From Candidatus Anammoxibacter sp. (GTDB taxonomy: Bacteria; Planctomycetota; Brocadiia; Brocadiales; Anammoxibacteraceae), in assembly GCA_021777055.1 (NCBI GenBank), contig JAIQZO010000056.1, positions 101,759-165,758 of the forward strand: a stretch of DNA of 64,000 nt, given 5' to 3'. Every line of letters begins with the position of its first letter. The stretch's first letter is position 1. Shown here piece after piece: positions 1-8,935 of the stretch. Made by a program: the position numbers and the translations under genes. A model generated the notes under the pieces. It saw nothing but the letters and a program-made list of their open reading frames with translations, was not told the origin of the DNA and searched no databases.

Positions 1-1445
1 CCTTCTATTCCTTTTATTGGTGGCATAACTGGTTCCGCACCCACCGCTATAATAACCGCATCAGGATTCTCCATTGCGATTGTCTGCTCGTCTACCTCTT
101 TATTTAATGTAATTTTGACATTAAGTTTTCTTATCTGAGTTTCAAGATAGGTTATTACATTTTTAATCTCGCCCCTACCGTATGGTATGTATGCATACCA
201 CAGTTGACCACCCAAACGGCTCCGTTTTTCAAACAAAGAGACCTGATGTCCACGCAGTGCAGCAACCCTAGCGGCTTCCATACCTGCCGGTCCTCCGCCC
301 ACAATAACTATCTTTTTCTTCTCTTTCGCCTCAGTAATCTTATGCTCAATCTCCATACCCGCCTGCGCATTATATATACACCCCACATGTTTAAAATTAA
401 GCAAGGAGTCAAAACAGCCCTGATTGCAGGCAATGCATTTACGTATATCATTATTCTCACCGCGCATATATTTCTGCGGCATGTAAGGGTCTACAATTAA
501 AGGACGGCCAATTGATACCATGTCGGCCTGACGGTTATTAATTATTTCATCTGCAATATCAAGGTCATTTATCCTTACACCTCCCATGACGGGCACGTTA
601 ACACAATTCTTTACCTCCTCTGCAAGAAAGATATATGCAGATCTGGGAATTGACATCACTAAAATCGGGGTGGGACTTTCGTGCCATCCCGGAGAGACAT
701 TAAATGCGTCAACCCCTGCATCCTCAAGAATCCTGGCAATCTCAACACTCTCTTTTATCTTTAATCCACCGTCAATAAAATCATCACCTGACAATCTAAA
801 GATTACTGGAAACGAAGCGCCTGCACCCTCCTTTATCGCCTGAACCAACTCTTTGGCAAAGTTTGCTCTGTTTTCAACACTACCGCCATATTTGTCCGTC
901 CTTTTGTTTGATTCCGGCGAAAGAAACTGGTTAACCAGATATCCCATACCGCCATGAATCTCTACGGCATCAAATCCCGCCTTTTTTATGCGTAGTGTGG
1001 CATCCACATATGTCTTTATCACATCTTTAATCTCGTCCTCTGTAAGAGGATGGGGAGCTTCTTTAATAAGGGCATGGGGGATGTCTGATGCAGAGACAGA
1101 TTCTGATTTTGAGAAGAATCTGGCAGCACTCCGGCCGCCATGAAGTATTTGCGCTGCAACCTTTACGTCATATTTATGCATGGTATCCGCAAACATCTTT
1201 AACCCGGGAATAAGCTTATCATCGTCAAGGGCAACAATACTCTTCCAAACCCTACCGCGCATCTCCGGATAACATCCGCCTATAACAATAAGACCCACAC
1301 CGCCACGTGCGCGTTCTTCATAAAATGCTATGAATTTATCATCGATAGTTCCATCGTTTGTAAAACCCAGGTCCATAGCAGACATGGCAATCCTGTTCTT
1401 TAACCTTAGACTTCCAATGCAGTTTTCGTCAAATAGTATACTCAT
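1..1445 (-). CDS. NADH:flavin oxidoreductase / 2,4-dienoyl-CoA reductase-like (partial, C-terminus off window)
   Basis: About 481 residues are readable; the gene runs off the left edge. The N-terminal ~330 residues form an Old Yellow Enzyme FMN barrel (LHGGR, then EIHGGMGYLVNQFLSP). A four-cysteine 4Fe-4S motif CX2CX3CX11C follows (CIACNQGC...GC), and then an FAD/NAD(P)H domain begins with IVIVGGGPAGMEAARVAALR. This is the FadH-type architecture that reduces conjugated enoyl groups with NAD(P)H. The usual HGAHGYL signature reads HGGMGYL, so one conserved histidine is methionine. It is the last visible gene of a minus-strand run, 226 bp after the dead ketosynthase, so a role as reductase in the same lipid pathway is likely. 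The ATG at 1443-1445 gives the expected family N-terminus (MSILFDENCIGSLRLKNRIA). Family assignment is firm; the exact substrate is unknown. Confidence 0.93.
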   Translation of the reverse strand, partial: MSILFDENCIGSLRLKNRIAMSAMDLGFTNDGTIDDKFIAFYEERARGGVGLIVIGGCYPEMRGRVWKSIVALDDDKLIPGLKMFADTMHKYDVKVAAQILHGGRSAARFFSKSESVSASDIPHALIKEAPHPLTEDEIKDVIKTYVDATLRIKKAGFDAVEIHGGMGYLVNQFLSPESNKRTDKYGGSVENRANFAKELVQAIKEGAGASFPVIFRLSGDDFIDGGLKIKESVEIARILEDAGVDAFNVSPGWHESPTPILVMSIPRSAYIFLAEEVKNCVNVPVMGGVRINDLDIADEIINNRQADMVSIGRPLIVDPYMPQKYMRGENNDIRKCIACNQGCFDSLLNFKHVGCIYNAQAGMEIEHKITEAKEKKKIVIVGGGPAGMEAARVAALRGHQVSLFEKRSRLGGQLWYAYIPYGRGEIKNVITYLETQIRKLNVKITLNKEVDEQTIAMENPDAVIIAVGAEPVMPPIKGIE

Positions 1446-1671
1446 AAAAAATATGTGGTTTTAAAAAAGAAAATATCCAGGCTGTAAGTTTATACATATT
1501 AACACAAAAAAAGAGTGTTTAGAAAACTTTTCGTACTAAACTTTAACACTGATTAGAAAATGGAATTAACTTTGACGTGAAACCTTAAATAATACCTGCG
1601 GATTATTAATCAAAAATTACAATTTATTTCAAGAAAAACAACTTGTTGCCAGACAATAACATTTTCACCAT

Positions 1672-2913
1672 TTACTCTGCCTTTTTTAAGAGTAGGCTAG
1701 AGTTATTGCCCAAATAATCAAACGAATTAATCATAGCAAACTCACCGGAATGTTTTGCTGTTCCATCAACCGCAAGTTTCAAGTTGCACAATGGATCCTC
1801 TTCCTGAAAATTAATAACGGGAGGGATATTACCTGTCTTGAGCGACATAGCCGCACCAACCGTTTGGGCCGCTCCTGCCGCACCATAACACTCTCCCACA
1901 GAAGACTTAATAGCATTAACTATAGGAACACTCTTGTCCACACAAGAAAACAGGTTTTTAATGGCCTTTGCCTCTATCATATCAAGTTCTACTGACGAAT
2001 TTGCATTTGCACTTATAAAATGAACATCTTTCAAGTCAGCACCTGCATCCTTTACCGCCAGACTCATGGCTGCTTCCGCTTTTTTTATCTTTCTATCTGT
2101 GGTAAAAGTACTGTTTGCACCAAGGGTCGTGCCATAGCCCACCACCTCACAATAAACCGGTACTCCCCTCTCTTTTGCATGATCATACTCCTCCAGTAAC
2201 AGCAAATAGCTTCCCTCTCCTAAAACAAACCCGTTTCTCCGTTTATCAAACGGGATGCTTGCCTCCACAGAACCGCCATTAGATACAGATAGCTGATTTC
2301 GCAGATAAAAGATCATATATAAATCTATGGACAAATGCTCTACACCACCAGCAACAACAGCTTTTGCTCTTCCGTCTTGTATCATATTAAAAGCATTCCC
2401 AATTGCATCTGCACTTGATGTAAATCCGGCAGAAATAGTACGGGCAAAAGCCTTGGTAGTAAAAGAGACAGAAGCGTGATTTATAGATGAATTAAGGGCA
2501 ACATCATATGACTTCATAGGGGAGAGTTCTGCTGGACCTTTTCTGATAATATCGTAAAAATAATCTGTGGTCTCTGCGAAATTCCCCAATGAGGAACCCA
2601 CAATTAGTCCTGTTTGATTAAACAACTCTTCATCATTTTCCGGAAAAGAAGAATCCGAAAGTGCCATCTTTGTCGCGGAAGAGAGAAACTTCGTTCCGCT
2701 ATTCAAATACCTAAGCCCTTTTTTCCCGATAAATTCCTCCGGACCAAAATCCAGGATCTCCGCTCCAAGCTTTGATTTATATTCTGAGGTATCAAAACCT
2801 TCAATAGGTTTTATCCCGGATTTGCCATCCAAAAGATTTTCCCAGAAATTTTTTACCCCGATACCCATGGGTGAAACCACCCCAATACCTGTTACAACTA
2901 CCCGTTTTTTCAT
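1672..2913 (-). CDS. Degenerate beta-ketoacyl synthase (chain-length-factor-like, KS-beta)
   Basis: A 413-residue protein with the full FabF/KAS thiolase fold (start MKKRVVVTGIGVVSPMG, VVAGG, GEGSYLLLLEEYDHA). All three acyl-transfer residues are lost. The active-site cysteine position is Phe (SAGFTSSADAIG, about residue 164). The HGTGT motif reads NANSS, and the GH of the second histidine motif reads GE (SSVGECYGAAGA). The conserved lysine (IKSS) remains. This pattern is that of chain-length factors (KS-beta), which dimerise with an active KS and shape its pocket. The active KS lies directly upstream at 3081-4289, 167 bp away. Known CLFs often carry Gln at the cysteine site; Phe is unusual. 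Whether it pairs with the upstream KS is inferred. Confidence 0.9.
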   Translation of the reverse strand: MKKRVVVTGIGVVSPMGIGVKNFWENLLDGKSGIKPIEGFDTSEYKSKLGAEILDFGPEEFIGKKGLRYLNSGTKFLSSATKMALSDSSFPENDEELFNQTGLIVGSSLGNFAETTDYFYDIIRKGPAELSPMKSYDVALNSSINHASVSFTTKAFARTISAGFTSSADAIGNAFNMIQDGRAKAVVAGGVEHLSIDLYMIFYLRNQLSVSNGGSVEASIPFDKRRNGFVLGEGSYLLLLEEYDHAKERGVPVYCEVVGYGTTLGANSTFTTDRKIKKAEAAMSLAVKDAGADLKDVHFISANANSSVELDMIEAKAIKNLFSCVDKSVPIVNAIKSSVGECYGAAGAAQTVGAAMSLKTGNIPPVINFQEEDPLCNLKLAVDGTAKHSGEFAMINSFDYLGNNSSLLLKKAE

Positions 2914-3004
2914 TTTCTTCTATATTTGATATACTTTAACTAGTATAGAAATTGTTATTTTACGTAGTTATATGTGTTCCTCTTGCGTGTTAAAAGAAAA
3001 ATTG

Positions 3005-3080
3005 GATTACGCTGATTATGTTTGATTACGCTGAGACAAATCCATGTAATCTATTTTTTAATCTGTGTAATCATATTTAA
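3005..3080. repeat. GATTACGCTGA-type repeat between the two ketosynthase genes
   Basis: GATTACGCTGA occurs at 3005-3015 and 3024-3034, and is followed by GTAATCT and AATCTGTGTAATC segments in reverse-complement-like arrangement. The block fills most of the spacer between the KS and the degenerate KS, so the pair is not tightly coupled by overlap. It looks like an intergenic repeat unit; no function is claimed. Confidence 0.5.
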
Positions 3081-4289
3081 TCACATCTCTCCGAAAATCA
3101 ACACCGCATTATTACCACCAAAGGCAAACGAATTATTAATAACATTTCTCACCTTTACTTCACGGGCAGTATTTGGGACACAGTCTATTTCACATTCGGG
3201 ATCAATCGTTGCAAAGTTTATGGTTGGAGGCACAACATTGTTTCTAATTGCCAGGCATGATACAACTGATTCTATGGCGCTTGCAGCACCCATTGAGTGT
3301 CCAATCATTGATTTTACCGAACTACAGGGGATTTTCTTGGCCCGCTCTTTAAAAACAGTGTGTATTGCAAGGGATTCCGATTTATCATTCAGGGGTGTGC
3401 CTGTACCATGAGCACTAATGTAATCAATATCTTCCACTGAAAGGTTCGCTGTAAGCATGGCATCTTTCATGGCGTTAACCGCACCCTCGCCTTCAGGATG
3501 GGGAGCTGTCATATGGAAACCGTCACAACTCAATCCCACACCTTTAAGCTCTGCATATATATCAGCGTTTCTCTTTATAGCAAAATCCAGACTTTCAAGA
3601 ATTAAAATTCCAGCCCCTTCTCCTATCAAGAGGCCAGCTCTATCTTTATCAAAAGGTCTGCATTTTTCCGGTGCTAATGCCTTAACGTTATGAAAATGTG
3701 TATATTCCGTTATATTAATTGTCTCTGAACCGCCCACAACCATAACGTCTGCATTACCGCAACTAATCATATCGTATGCCCAGGAGATAGCATGATTACC
3801 GGATGAACATGCATTTAACGATACCATTGACGGTCCCGTCAAATCAAATACTTCGGAAAGGTAGTTTGTTATGGAATTTGGCGGATAGACAGATACCACA
3901 TTCGCGTCAAACCCATTTGTCTTCATTGAAAGGTCTTCCTTCAACAGGCGCTCAAAAGGCACAATCTCCGCCGCAAGCGTACCTAACGCTATACCAAAAC
4001 GATCTCTATCATATGCATGGGAATCTTGCAGACCACAACTATCCAATGCCTCTTTAACCGCAGAGTAGACAAACTTATTTACGTAATTATTTTGTTTATC
4101 ACTACCAAATCCGGTTTCATCAACAAAGTTCTTTATTTCACAGGCATAATGGGTCTTATACAACGAAGTATCAAATAAGGTTACTTTTGACGCTGTATCG
4201 ATACCATTTAAAAATCCACGCCAACTCTTTTCAACTCCGGAACCAAGCGCGGTAACCAACCCTAAGCCAGTAACAACTACACGAGACAT
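3081..4289 (-). CDS. Beta-ketoacyl-ACP synthase, FabF type (catalytically complete)
   Basis: A 402-residue KAS II-type condensing enzyme. The catalytic triad is complete: Cys161 in LNACSSGNHA, His294 in SAHGTGTPLND and His331 in MIGHSMGAASAIE, with the supporting Lys326. GGSETIN and IGEGAGILILES are also present. It would condense malonyl-ACP with an acyl chain in the cytoplasm. It lies 83 bp downstream of a radical SAM gene and upstream of the dead ketosynthase. This arrangement resembles KS/CLF pairs of type II polyketide, aryl-polyene and specialised lipid pathways more than housekeeping fabF, which normally sits with acpP/fabG. In an anammox background, ladderane lipid synthesis is an attractive but unproven role. 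Confidence 0.94.
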   Translation of the reverse strand: MSRVVVTGLGLVTALGSGVEKSWRGFLNGIDTASKVTLFDTSLYKTHYACEIKNFVDETGFGSDKQNNYVNKFVYSAVKEALDSCGLQDSHAYDRDRFGIALGTLAAEIVPFERLLKEDLSMKTNGFDANVVSVYPPNSITNYLSEVFDLTGPSMVSLNACSSGNHAISWAYDMISCGNADVMVVGGSETINITEYTHFHNVKALAPEKCRPFDKDRAGLLIGEGAGILILESLDFAIKRNADIYAELKGVGLSCDGFHMTAPHPEGEGAVNAMKDAMLTANLSVEDIDYISAHGTGTPLNDKSESLAIHTVFKERAKKIPCSSVKSMIGHSMGAASAIESVVSCLAIRNNVVPPTINFATIDPECEIDCVPNTAREVKVRNVINNSFAFGGNNAVLIFGEM

Positions 4290-4372
4290 ATTTTAAGATC
4301 CCAATGATGCAACTTAATGTGATAACAAAAATTCTGCAATTAACGTGCAGTATGTACCTTCTTTAACAACCT

Positions 4373-5836
4373 TCAACTCACCAAGGCATTCTCCGCCCCA
4401 CCAAGTTCGCCAGCTTTATATTTTTCCAGTGCGATATCATACTCACCTGAATCCCGTAACTCTTTCAAGTTATCAACCAGGTGCATAAAAACCGTTTGCC
4501 AATCAAGATTAACCTTAAACCCAAACATCGCGGCGTTATTATTGTTCAACACATCTTTTGCGTTCCTGAACCGCTTTCTCAGCACTTCGGTAGAATAAAT
4601 TTTGTCATAAATATATTCAAAACCGTCTATAAGCTCCTGAAGTGTCATCTTTTTAAGAATGTACGTCAAATGGGCAGAAGTATAGTATTTCCAGTCATTA
4701 GGATAATTATTCCTGAATATTCTACCCTCGCTACTGAACCTGTTATGCAGATTCGAGTGAATAAACGGACACAATATACCACAGGTCATAATATCAAGGT
4801 TTGATTCCAACACAAAGTCCACGGATTCCTTAAACGTCTCAAATGTATCATCATCATTCCCAAAAACCATCGTACCCCAAACCGCTATTCCATGCTTTCT
4901 GATATTTGCAATGGCATCATAATATTTTTCAATAGATATTCGGAGATTAACGTTTTTATTCATAACAGCAAGGGTATCTTTATTTACCGACTCTATACCA
5001 ATAAGCACACCAACGCACCCGCTCTTAACCATATAATCCAAGACTTCATCATCTTCATAGATATTAAGAGAGGTAAAACCAAACCAGTTCTGGTATATTC
5101 CCCTGTCAACCAAACCTTTAAAAAGCTGCTTCACACGTTCGTTTGATTTCTTACTATGTCCATAGAAGTTTTCATCTGTCAGTATCAGTCCTCGGAATTT
5201 ACCTTGAATAGCTTCAAACTCATTCAAAACGTCCTCAACAGGTCTTTCCCGGTATTTCCTGCCTTGAATAATAGGTACGGAACAAAAATCACAATGAAAA
5301 GGACAGCCTGCAGTTGTAATTATACCTGAATATCTATATTTATATTTCTCTTTTAGAAAATCTCTGGTTGGTAGAATATCACAATACTTCCCCAGAGGAG
5401 TTAATCCACCCTCGTACCTTTTTTTCAGGTTGTTGTTCTCAAAATCTTTTATAAGATCAGGCCATACAGTAATTCCCTCTTGAATAACAACCGAATCCAC
5501 ATACCTGGAAACCTCTTCCGGGTAACATGTAGCATGTACGCCTCCCATAACAACCGGAATATCTTTATCTCTGTAAGCCTTTGCAATATCATAAGCTCTT
5601 TTTGCTTGGTAGCTTACAGCAGTTATACCCACGAGATCCGCTTCGGGAAAATTCAACTTACCATCATTTTCATCCAAAACCAAATCCATTGTTTCATCTA
5701 TAATATCAACGTTCCAATGCGTCGGTGTAATAGCCTTTAAATACCCAAGGTTAACCGGCATCTGATTAAGAACGGAAACGTTTTCTTCTCCTACATTTCC
5801 AACTGGATGTGGATTGATCAGGATAAGTTTTCTCAT
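4373..5836 (-). CDS. B12-binding-type radical SAM enzyme
   Basis: 487 residues. The N-terminal ~150 residues have a cobalamin-binding-like Rossmann fold (INPHPVGNVGEEN, DLVGITAVSYQAKRAYDIAKAYR, MGGVHATCYPEEV), without the classical DxHxxG cobalamin histidine. The radical SAM core starts near residue 170 with CX3CX2C (C178, C182, C185 in TAGCPFHCDFCS), followed by LILTDENF and GIESVNKDTLAVMNKN. This domain order is that of methyltransferase, cyclase and hopanoid HpnJ-like enzymes. The start is an ATG preceded by a purine-rich GGGAAAGGG. It is the first gene of the minus-strand lipid cluster. The reaction is not predictable; C-C bond formation or methylation on an acyl chain is plausible. Confidence 0.9.
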   Translation of the reverse strand: MRKLILINPHPVGNVGEENVSVLNQMPVNLGYLKAITPTHWNVDIIDETMDLVLDENDGKLNFPEADLVGITAVSYQAKRAYDIAKAYRDKDIPVVMGGVHATCYPEEVSRYVDSVVIQEGITVWPDLIKDFENNNLKKRYEGGLTPLGKYCDILPTRDFLKEKYKYRYSGIITTAGCPFHCDFCSVPIIQGRKYRERPVEDVLNEFEAIQGKFRGLILTDENFYGHSKKSNERVKQLFKGLVDRGIYQNWFGFTSLNIYEDDEVLDYMVKSGCVGVLIGIESVNKDTLAVMNKNVNLRISIEKYYDAIANIRKHGIAVWGTMVFGNDDDTFETFKESVDFVLESNLDIMTCGILCPFIHSNLHNRFSSEGRIFRNNYPNDWKYYTSAHLTYILKKMTLQELIDGFEYIYDKIYSTEVLRKRFRNAKDVLNNNNAAMFGFKVNLDWQTVFMHLVDNLKELRDSGEYDIALEKYKAGELGGAENALVS

Positions 5837-6234
5837 TTTTCCCTTTCCCCCTTCTACTATTTTCTTCTAAACTTTTTAGCAAACACGCGTTAAAAAAATA
5901 ACAAAGACAAATATCCTGTACAAAAAAAAACATGTTAAAATAATTTTTTATATACACTGGCTGTCTGCATATTTATATCTACAACCAAATAATATTGTAT
6001 TTATCAAAGTTTTGGATTCTACTGGCTTTATAACTAATTGTCAATCATTATTTGTTGCACAGATAGAAAGAGTTACCGCACAAATAATAACCATTAACAA
6101 ACTCTAAAACAGACGTTAATGCATTTTGGCCAAACTATTTTTGTTGACCAAAATGCAGAAAAGAGATACCATATAACGCTTGTAACAAATCAAAGTTTTG
6201 TTTTTATCTTCATACTAAAAATCGGAGGAAAATT
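5837..6234. other. Divergent intergenic region (398 bp)
   Basis: This spacer lies between the divergently transcribed lipid cluster (minus) and rpsU (plus) and must hold promoters for both. It contains the rpsU promoter-like elements and inverted repeat listed separately. No further gene is seen; the short reading frames here lack ribosome-binding sites and family features. Confidence 0.6.
6121..6172 (+). promoter_or_regulatory. Putative rpsU promoter with overlapping inverted repeat
   Basis: A sigma-70-like promoter reads TTGACC (6144-6149), 17-nt spacer, TACCAT (6167-6172). The -35 box overlaps the right arm of a perfect 9-bp inverted repeat, GCATTTTGG (6121-6129) with CCAAAATGC (6148-6156) and an 18-nt loop. 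The overlap would let a dimeric repressor block the -35 element. This is a sequence-based guess without experimental support. Confidence 0.4.
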
Positions 6235-6447
6235 ATGGCAAAAATTCAACTTACGGGTAGAGAAAGCATAAAAGAGGCATTAAGGCGGTTTAAGAAAATA
6301 TGTGACCGCGAAGGAATCATAAACCATAGCAAACGCATTGCATACTACGAAAAACCATCAGAAAGACGCCGTCGTGAGGAAAGCAGACGTATCAAAAACA
6401 TCAAGCGAGGACAAAAATTCCAGGCACAACCACAAAGTATTGCATAA
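6235..6447 (+). CDS. rpsU: 30S ribosomal protein bS21
   Basis: A 70-residue basic protein with the S21 pattern: ESIKEALRRFKKICDREGII, then RIAYYEKPSERRRREE and a lysine/arginine-rich tail. It belongs to the small ribosomal subunit near the anti-Shine-Dalgarno region. A strong ribosome-binding site (GGAGG, about 6222-6226) precedes the ATG. It stands alone, transcribed away from the lipid cluster, and is followed by a stable hairpin. Confidence 0.95.
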   Translation: MAKIQLTGRESIKEALRRFKKICDREGIINHSKRIAYYEKPSERRRREESRRIKNIKRGQKFQAQPQSIA

Positions 6448-6472
6448 TTGATTATAAGTTTTCCTAGTATTG

Positions 6473-6508
6473 TGCTGTTAAAATCTTTAATTTAAAGACT
6501 TAACAGCA
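6473..6508 (+). terminator. Hairpin after rpsU
   Basis: TGCTGTTAA (6473-6481) pairs with TTAACAGCA (6500-6508), and an inner TCTTT/AAAGA stem extends it. No T-run follows directly, so it may stabilise the mRNA 3' end or act as a weak terminator. Confidence 0.5.
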
Positions 6509-6717
6509 TTGGACAGAAATTGTAAGTGTTAGGGTACTGAATCTAGTAAAATAACAAACCAAAAAAACTAATTGCTGGTTTTTAGAGAAAGTAACAATTC
6601 TGCAACTTAAAACCGTTAATCTGCATATCATCCGAATTACGCTGCAGAGTAAAACCTTACCTTGAAATTACCTGTATCATGTTTAAACCTTTATAAACTT
6701 AAGATAGTTATCTATAT

Positions 6718-7866
6718 ATGGATAAGAGATGCCTCTATATTCTCATTTTTGCTCCCCTGTTTGCAAGTTATGGATGCTCGTCTAACAAGACATCCTCATC
6801 CTTTATAGATAAAATAGCAAGAACTCCGGGTGTTTATATTGAAAACCTGAAACACCCCACAGAATTTCCGGAAGAATTCTTACCTACGGTTTTAAATATC
6901 GATGATTTTATAGCAAAAAACCCACTTAAAGATGATGAAGATGCAAAGATGCTGCTTTTTGGTACAAGCAAGCTTACCAGTACCCATTTTGTTCAGGTTC
7001 GCAAAGATGCGGAACTAAAATCGCATTTCCATAAAAATCATGACAAAAACATCTCTGTAAAAAAGGGAAAAGGGATTGCTATTCTTAATGGTATACGTTA
7101 TCTGGTAAAGCCGGGGTCCGCATTACAGGTTCCGGCAGGAACAAAATATAAATTCATAAACACCGGAGATGATACTTTTATTGCTCTATCTGTTTTTACT
7201 CCGCCGTTTAATGGAGAAGATATCACTTTCGTCAAAGAAGAGGAAATAGAGAGACCACCATCTGAAGCGCAGAAAGAGAAGAAAAAGCTTGAGAAAGAAG
7301 GAGGTGGTAAAATTGCTCAAACGAATGAAGATGATGACAATGAGAAATCACTCGAGGAGATAAGGGAGCAGGCAAGACAACAAAAAGCAATAAGTATAAA
7401 GAGGCTTCATGACGCAGAGAGCACTCCTCAGCAATCATACAAGGAGGACAATGACTTATTAGACGATTTTGCCGGCCAGAATTTACTAAACGAAAGTCCT
7501 GTCGACAATTATAGACAGACAAAGCTTCGTTCCTACGAACCAAGAACAGAGGGTAACGATTCCTTTACAGAAAGTAGAAACGAACGGGAACAAGAATCTG
7601 AATACGACTTTGATCTTGACAAAAAAATGGACTCAGGAAAACCCATTGAAGAATATAATGATAATTACAACTCGTCAATAGGTGGGGTTGAAACTTTGCA
7701 ATATGACGACGGCAGAGAATCGGAACATTCAAATGAAAGCAAGTTCATATATGAATCAGGTAGTGTATTTGAATATGTTGAGGAGGACGACGACATCTTC
7801 GCCCCGGAAAGTGAACCATCTGTAAAAGAAGAATATGAGGAGTATGAGGAATTTGACGAATTTTAA
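6718..7866 (+). CDS. Cupin-domain lipoprotein with long acidic tail
   Basis: 382 residues. An N-terminal lipoprotein signal ends at a lipobox-like SYGC near residue 20, so it is probably membrane anchored. Residues ~80-160 form a cupin barrel (HFHKNHDKNISVKKGKGIAILNG, VKPGSALQVPAGTKYKFINTG). From residue ~180 to the end the sequence is low complexity and rich in Glu, Asp, Ser and Lys, ending EEYEEYEEFDEF. The histidines HFHKNH could bind a metal. The upstream ribosome-binding site is weak. Function is unknown; a small-ligand sensor or isomerase-like lipoprotein is possible. Confidence 0.75.
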   Translation: MDKRCLYILIFAPLFASYGCSSNKTSSSFIDKIARTPGVYIENLKHPTEFPEEFLPTVLNIDDFIAKNPLKDDEDAKMLLFGTSKLTSTHFVQVRKDAELKSHFHKNHDKNISVKKGKGIAILNGIRYLVKPGSALQVPAGTKYKFINTGDDTFIALSVFTPPFNGEDITFVKEEEIERPPSEAQKEKKKLEKEGGGKIAQTNEDDDNEKSLEEIREQARQQKAISIKRLHDAESTPQQSYKEDNDLLDDFAGQNLLNESPVDNYRQTKLRSYEPRTEGNDSFTESRNEREQESEYDFDLDKKMDSGKPIEEYNDNYNSSIGGVETLQYDDGRESEHSNESKFIYESGSVFEYVEEDDDIFAPESEPSVKEEYEEYEEFDEF

Positions 7867-7983
7867 AGTATCGTAGCTTTTTGGGATCGAAACCGACCAA
7901 AATCATCTCTACTTTATGCTTAACGAAGACGTAAATGTTTCATTTACTCCTCCGTTGAGTATAATAAAAAACAGAGGAAAATA

Positions 7984-8745
7984 TTGGAAATACTTTTAAC
8001 AAATGATGATGGCATTTATGCCCCTGCAATTGCAGTGTTAAAGGAGACATTAAAGGATCTTGGCAACGTTACTGTTGTTGCTCCAGACGTTGAACAGAGT
8101 GGTGCAAGCCATTCAATCACGTTTAACCGTCCGATAATTGCCAGAAAAGTATTTTTAAACAATACTTTCTTTGGATATGGAATTAGTGGCTCTCCTGCGG
8201 ATTGTGTGAAACTTGCCGTGAGGGAACTTATGGAAAAACCGGCGGATATTATAGTTTCTGGCATAAATATGGGAGCAAATATTGGTATCAATGTTTTACA
8301 CTCAGGTACGGTTGCAGCCGCAATCGAAGGGGCCATAATAGGCATTCCATCACTAGCTGTTTCATTAGAATATTCAGAAATACCAGAAATAAAAAATGCC
8401 GCCATGTTTGCAAAAAACATAGTCGCCCATTTAACAGAACACACTATATCAAAAGGAACCTTACTTAACATAAACATTCCTGCTTTGCAAAAGGAAAACA
8501 TAAAAGGGGTAAAGGTGACCCATCAACATGCCTTTGGTTTTAATGAGAGGTTTGATAGACACACGGACCCTGATGGACAAACATTTTACTGGTTATCAGG
8601 TGATGGAAAACCATCTTCCTATGGACAAGGTACCGATATGGAAGCAATCTGTAACGGATATATCTCAATTACTCCATTACAGTTTGATATGACAAACTAC
8701 AACGCATTAAGCAAAATAAGCGATCTAGCATCTTCCTCTCTTTAA
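7984..8745 (+). CDS. surE: 5'/3'-nucleotidase SurE
   Basis: 253 residues, the usual SurE length. The N-terminal metal site LLTNDDGIYAPAI is followed by VVAPDVEQSGASHSIT, GSPADCVK and IVSGINMGANIG, all SurE signatures. The enzyme hydrolyses nucleoside monophosphates and acts in stress survival. Translation starts at TTG (7984-7986), with GAGG about 6-10 nt upstream in AACAGAGGAAAATA. The start gives a family-typical N-terminus, so no in-frame ATG is preferred. Confidence 0.95.
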   Translation: MEILLTNDDGIYAPAIAVLKETLKDLGNVTVVAPDVEQSGASHSITFNRPIIARKVFLNNTFFGYGISGSPADCVKLAVRELMEKPADIIVSGINMGANIGINVLHSGTVAAAIEGAIIGIPSLAVSLEYSEIPEIKNAAMFAKNIVAHLTEHTISKGTLLNINIPALQKENIKGVKVTHQHAFGFNERFDRHTDPDGQTFYWLSGDGKPSSYGQGTDMEAICNGYISITPLQFDMTNYNALSKISDLASSSL

Positions 8746-8829
8746 AAAACATTAGAAATGAGCTGTAACCCGTATATTTACAATATCTTTGTCCAATCCT
8801 CAAGATGACCAAATCTGCACTTCCAATTT

Positions 8830-8860
8830 GGTTCAATCTATTTGAACAAATCTAACATGG
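8830..8860 (+). repeat. Dispersed palindromic repeat, copy A
   Basis: The core is GGTTCAAT..ATTTGAAC followed by AAATCTAACAT. It shares the order 'ATCTTTG, CAAATC, GGTTTGG/GGTTCAA, TTGAAC, AATCTAAC' with the copies at 10254, 19590, 26203, 52189, 52309 and 54052. It sits between surE and the VanZ-like gene. Confidence 0.6.
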
Positions 8861-8935
8861 ATCTGCAAGTTACATATATTATTTATCACATACCCATTCC
8901 TAAGCGTTAATAACAATAGAGGTATCAAATAAAAA

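Noticed and set aside
8016..8501. 161-codon frame antisense to surE
   Set aside because: A shadow of surE; no ribosome-binding site or family signature.
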